A DNA stretch of 6,554 nt, from positions 1 to 6,554 of the forward strand of contig CAZQVN010000107.1 in assembly GCA_964596775.1 (NCBI GenBank), in the 5' to 3' direction. The translations under genes were made by a program, and so were the position numbers. Position 1 is the first letter of the stretch. Each line of letters begins with the position of its first letter. Source of the stretch: CAZQVN01 sp964596775 (lineage in GTDB: Bacteria; Eisenbacteria; RBG-16-71-46; JABDJR01; JAWXBZ01). Below are positions 4,114 through 6,554 of this stretch, piece after piece. Under the pieces are notes generated by a model. That model did not search any database and was not told where the DNA came from. It saw nothing but the letters and a program-made list of their open reading frames with translations.

Positions 4114-6554
4114 ATGCCGACACGCCGTATCCTGTCCGCCCTTCTGCTCTCCGCCGGCCTGTTCCTGGCCGTTTCCGCCCCGTCCGCCCACGAACCGATC
4201 CGTCACCAGATCGACCGGGTCAGCGAACTGCTGCGCCTGGACCCGGACAACGCTCCGCTCGTCCTCGAACGCGCGGAACTGAACCGGATCGCGGGGCGGT
4301 TCGATGAGGCCCGCGGCGACCTTGACCGGGCCGCGGCGCTGGACCCGCATCTCGATCGCCTTCCGCTCTGCCGGGCGGCGCTGGCCCACGATCTCGGGCA
4401 CCGGGACGAGGCGCTCGCGTTCGTCCGCGCCTGGCTCACGGCGTACCCCGGCGACCGGCAGGGGCAGGAACTTCTCGGGAAAATCGGCGCCGGCACTCCG
4501 GATGCGTTCGAAGCGGTGCCGGGCGGGACGGAGATTCCGGCGACCGCGCCGGGAGCGCGCGCGGCCGGTGACCCCGCGTCTTCGCTCTCCGGCACGCCGG
4601 GCGCCGTCACCGCCGGCACGGTCCTCAACCGGGGCGCCACCTGGCGCTACCTGGTCACCGCGTCCGACCCGGGCACGTCGTGGCGGAACGCCGGATTCAA
4701 CGACGGCGCGTGGCCCGCCGCGCCGGCCGTGCTGGGCTACGGCGAAAGCTACATCACCACGACCATCGGGTACGGTCCGGACCCGAACAACAAGTACCGG
4801 ACCACCTACTTCCGCATCCACTTCACCGTCACCGACAACCCGGCGGTGATCACGAACCTCGTTCTGAACGCGCGCTACGACGACGGCTTCGTGGCGTACC
4901 TGAACGGGGTCGAGCTGACGCGCGCCTCGATGCCGGGCGGCACGATCACCTACTCCACGTATGCCTCTAGCCACGAGGCCTCCACCTACGAGGCGCTCAA
5001 CGTGTCGGGCGGAATCGGTCTGCTCGTCCAGGGGGACAACGTCCTGGCGGTGGAGGTGCACCAGACGTCGAACGCCAGCAGCGACCTCGTCTGGGACTGC
5101 GACCTCGTCACCTCCACCGGCGGACCGGACGTCGTCCGCGGCCCGTACCTGGGCACGGGCACGCCGGACGGCGTGACGATCCGCTGGCGGACGAGCGTGC
5201 CCGCCGGCACCCGGGTCCGCTACGGCTCGAGCCCCGCGGCGCTGACGTCGTTCCTCGACGGCCCGGGCGGGACGACCGAGCACGAGGTGCCGCTGACCGG
5301 CCTCGCCGCGGACACCCGCTACTACTATTCCGTGGGCACGCCGGCCGCCACGCTGGCCGGCGGCGACTCCACGTACACGTTCCGGACCGCGCCCCCGGCC
5401 GGAACGCCGGCCCCGGTCCGCATCTGGGCGATCGGCGATTCCGGCGAGCCGACGCAGTTTCCGCACGTGATGCGCGACGGTTATCTCGGTTACGTCGGCG
5501 ACGACCGCGCCGACGTCTGGCTGATGCTCGGCGACAACGCGTACGGATCCGGCACCGACGCGCAGTACCAGGCCGCGGTGTTCGACATGTTCCCGAACGA
5601 ACTCCGCAACACGATCCTCTGGCCGACCCGCGGCAATCACGACGCGCTCTATTCCGGCCCGAACAACGACTACTACGAGATCTTCACCATGCCGGCCGCG
5701 GGCGAGGCCGGCGGCCTGCCGTCCGGAACGGAAGCGTGGTACTCGTTCAATTACGGCCGCGTCCACTTCATCTGCCTCGACTCGGAAGGCAGCAGCCAGT
5801 CCACCGCGATGAAGGACTGGCTCGCCGCCGATCTCGACGCCGACGACTCGGACTGGGTGATCGCCTACTGGCATCACCCGCCTTACACGAAGGGGTCGCA
5901 CGACTCCGACAACGACGCGGACTCCAGCGGCCGGATGAAGCGGATGCGCGAGGACGTGCTGCCGATCCTCGAATCGCGCGGGGTGGACCTCGTGCTCGGA
6001 GGTCACAGCCACGCCTACGAGCGGTCGATGCTCCTCGACGAGCACTACGGCTACTCCAGTTCGCTGCACGACTCGATGAAGGTGGATACCGGCGACGGCG
6101 ATCCCGCCGGCGACGGCGCCTACCGGAAACCGACGGCCGGCTCAGCCCCCCGCGAGGGCGCGGTCTACGCCGTTGCCGGGAGCTCCTCGAAGATCAGCGG
6201 CGGGCCGCTGAACCACCCCGTCATGGTCACAAGCCTCAACGTGGTGGGGTCACTGGTGATCGACATCGACGGCCACCAGCTCGACGCGGCGTTCATCGAC
6301 ATCAACGGGAACGCGCTGGACGAATTCTCGATCATCAAGGGCGGATCGACCGGGGTGCCGGAGCGGGCCGGAGTCGCGGCGCCCTCGCTCGCGCCGAACA
6401 CGCCGAACCCGTTCCGCGCGGCCACGCGGATCGCGTTCGACCTCCCCCGCGCCGGAACCGTGGACGTCACGCTGTTCGACGTGTCGGGGCGGAAGATCCG
6501 GACGCTGGCCGACGGGCACCGCGACGCGGGTCGCCACGACGTGGAGTGGGACGG
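4114..6554 (+). CDS. Secreted purple-acid-phosphatase-like metallophosphoesterase with TPR-like region and sorting tail (3'-partial)
   Basis: The frame is open for 813 codons and leaves the window without a stop. In order: a signal peptide (1-22 or 1-25; RR near the start, hydrophobic core, cleavage near VSA-PSA); a TPR-like helical region (about 28-122); an Ala/Pro/Gly linker (about 125-170); a jelly-roll-like domain (about 174-334, WRYLVTASDPGTSWRNAGFN then DDGFVAYLNG); a fibronectin-III-like purple acid phosphatase N domain (about 340-426, starting VRGPYLGTG); and the metallophosphatase domain (about 435-735). All seven metal ligands of the family are present: GDSG (D442), GDNAY (D474, Y477), GNHD (N508), HHPPY (H587) and GHSHAYER (H631, H633). 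The family hydrolyses phosphomonoesters at a two-metal centre, so phosphate scavenging outside the cytoplasm is likely. The C-terminus (about 752-813) is a FlgD-like/T9SS-type module, NTPNPF then LFDVSGRKIRTL and WD, implying export or surface attachment. It is transcribed away from the FHA-Clp unit. The activity class is well supported; the substrate is not known. Confidence 0.93.
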   Translation, partial: MPTRRILSALLLSAGLFLAVSAPSAHEPIRHQIDRVSELLRLDPDNAPLVLERAELNRIAGRFDEARGDLDRAAALDPHLDRLPLCRAALAHDLGHRDEALAFVRAWLTAYPGDRQGQELLGKIGAGTPDAFEAVPGGTEIPATAPGARAAGDPASSLSGTPGAVTAGTVLNRGATWRYLVTASDPGTSWRNAGFNDGAWPAAPAVLGYGESYITTTIGYGPDPNNKYRTTYFRIHFTVTDNPAVITNLVLNARYDDGFVAYLNGVELTRASMPGGTITYSTYASSHEASTYEALNVSGGIGLLVQGDNVLAVEVHQTSNASSDLVWDCDLVTSTGGPDVVRGPYLGTGTPDGVTIRWRTSVPAGTRVRYGSSPAALTSFLDGPGGTTEHEVPLTGLAADTRYYYSVGTPAATLAGGDSTYTFRTAPPAGTPAPVRIWAIGDSGEPTQFPHVMRDGYLGYVGDDRADVWLMLGDNAYGSGTDAQYQAAVFDMFPNELRNTILWPTRGNHDALYSGPNNDYYEIFTMPAAGEAGGLPSGTEAWYSFNYGRVHFICLDSEGSSQSTAMKDWLAADLDADDSDWVIAYWHHPPYTKGSHDSDNDADSSGRMKRMREDVLPILESRGVDLVLGGHSHAYERSMLLDEHYGYSSSLHDSMKVDTGDGDPAGDGAYRKPTAGSAPREGAVYAVAGSSSKISGGPLNHPVMVTSLNVVGSLVIDIDGHQLDAAFIDINGNALDEFSIIKGGSTGVPERAGVAAPSLAPNTPNPFRAATRIAFDLPRAGTVDVTLFDVSGRKIRTLADGHRDAGRHDVEWD

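Noticed and set aside
3935..4123. N-terminal extension of the FHA gene to an ATG at 4123
   Set aside because: It would overlap the start of the divergent phosphatase, lacks conserved content, and the ATG at 3934 has a far better Shine-Dalgarno.
4084..6069. Long minus-strand open frame (661 codons) opposite the phosphatase
   Set aside because: It is dominated by Val/Arg/Gly/Ala with no domain and runs antisense to all the metallophosphatase motifs, so it is a shadow frame.

Overview
The window is GC-rich (about two-thirds G+C by eye), with tight spacing and strong Shine-Dalgarno sequences. It looks like a contig from a draft or metagenome-assembled genome, because a block of exactly 100 Ns (1114-1213) marks a scaffold join. 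The rightward gene ends in a FlgD-like/T9SS-type C-terminal module of the 'PNPF ... DVSGRKIRTL ... WDG' kind. Such tails are abundant in high-GC candidate phyla of the FCB group (for example Candidatus Eisenbacteria) and in related lineages. That placement is an inference from one tail and base composition, not a taxonomic identification.

Layout. There are two divergent units around a 179-bp intergenic region (3935-4113). Leftward, on the minus strand, come a small forkhead-associated (FHA) domain protein (3934-3530), a full-length Clp/Hsp100 double-AAA+ unfoldase (3460-1214), the assembly gap, and a membrane-anchored SGNH/GDSL-type hydrolase open at both ends (1113-1). Rightward, a large secreted purple-acid-phosphatase-like metallophosphoesterase starts at 4114 and runs off the window end. 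Both 4114 and 3934 are preceded by the same strong AGGGAGGT Shine-Dalgarno at good spacing.

How the genes may work together. The FHA domain keeps its phosphothreonine-binding residues. The unfoldase keeps both ATPase sites, has no ClpB/ClpC-type coiled-coil middle domain, and carries an LGF tripeptide where ClpA/ClpC have their ClpP-docking loop. FHA and unfoldase are co-directional and lie 69 bp apart, so a phospho-signal-responsive adaptor feeding a ClpP-linked unfoldase is a reasonable hypothesis. The SGNH hydrolase may be a third operon member, but the gap hides the junction. The metallophosphoesterase is a separate unit with all seven metal ligands of the purple acid phosphatase family, an unusual N-terminal TPR-like region and a probable export/sorting tail.

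The most unusual DNA feature is between the FHA and Clp genes. The string ATGAACCTTC occurs three times at 26-27 bp intervals, each time as a potential start codon. Two copies have a GGGAG motif upstream, and the first two copies read into an 18-codon ORF whose stop overlaps the Clp start (ATGA). Nothing else in the window looks like a mobile element, CRISPR array, tRNA or rRNA.
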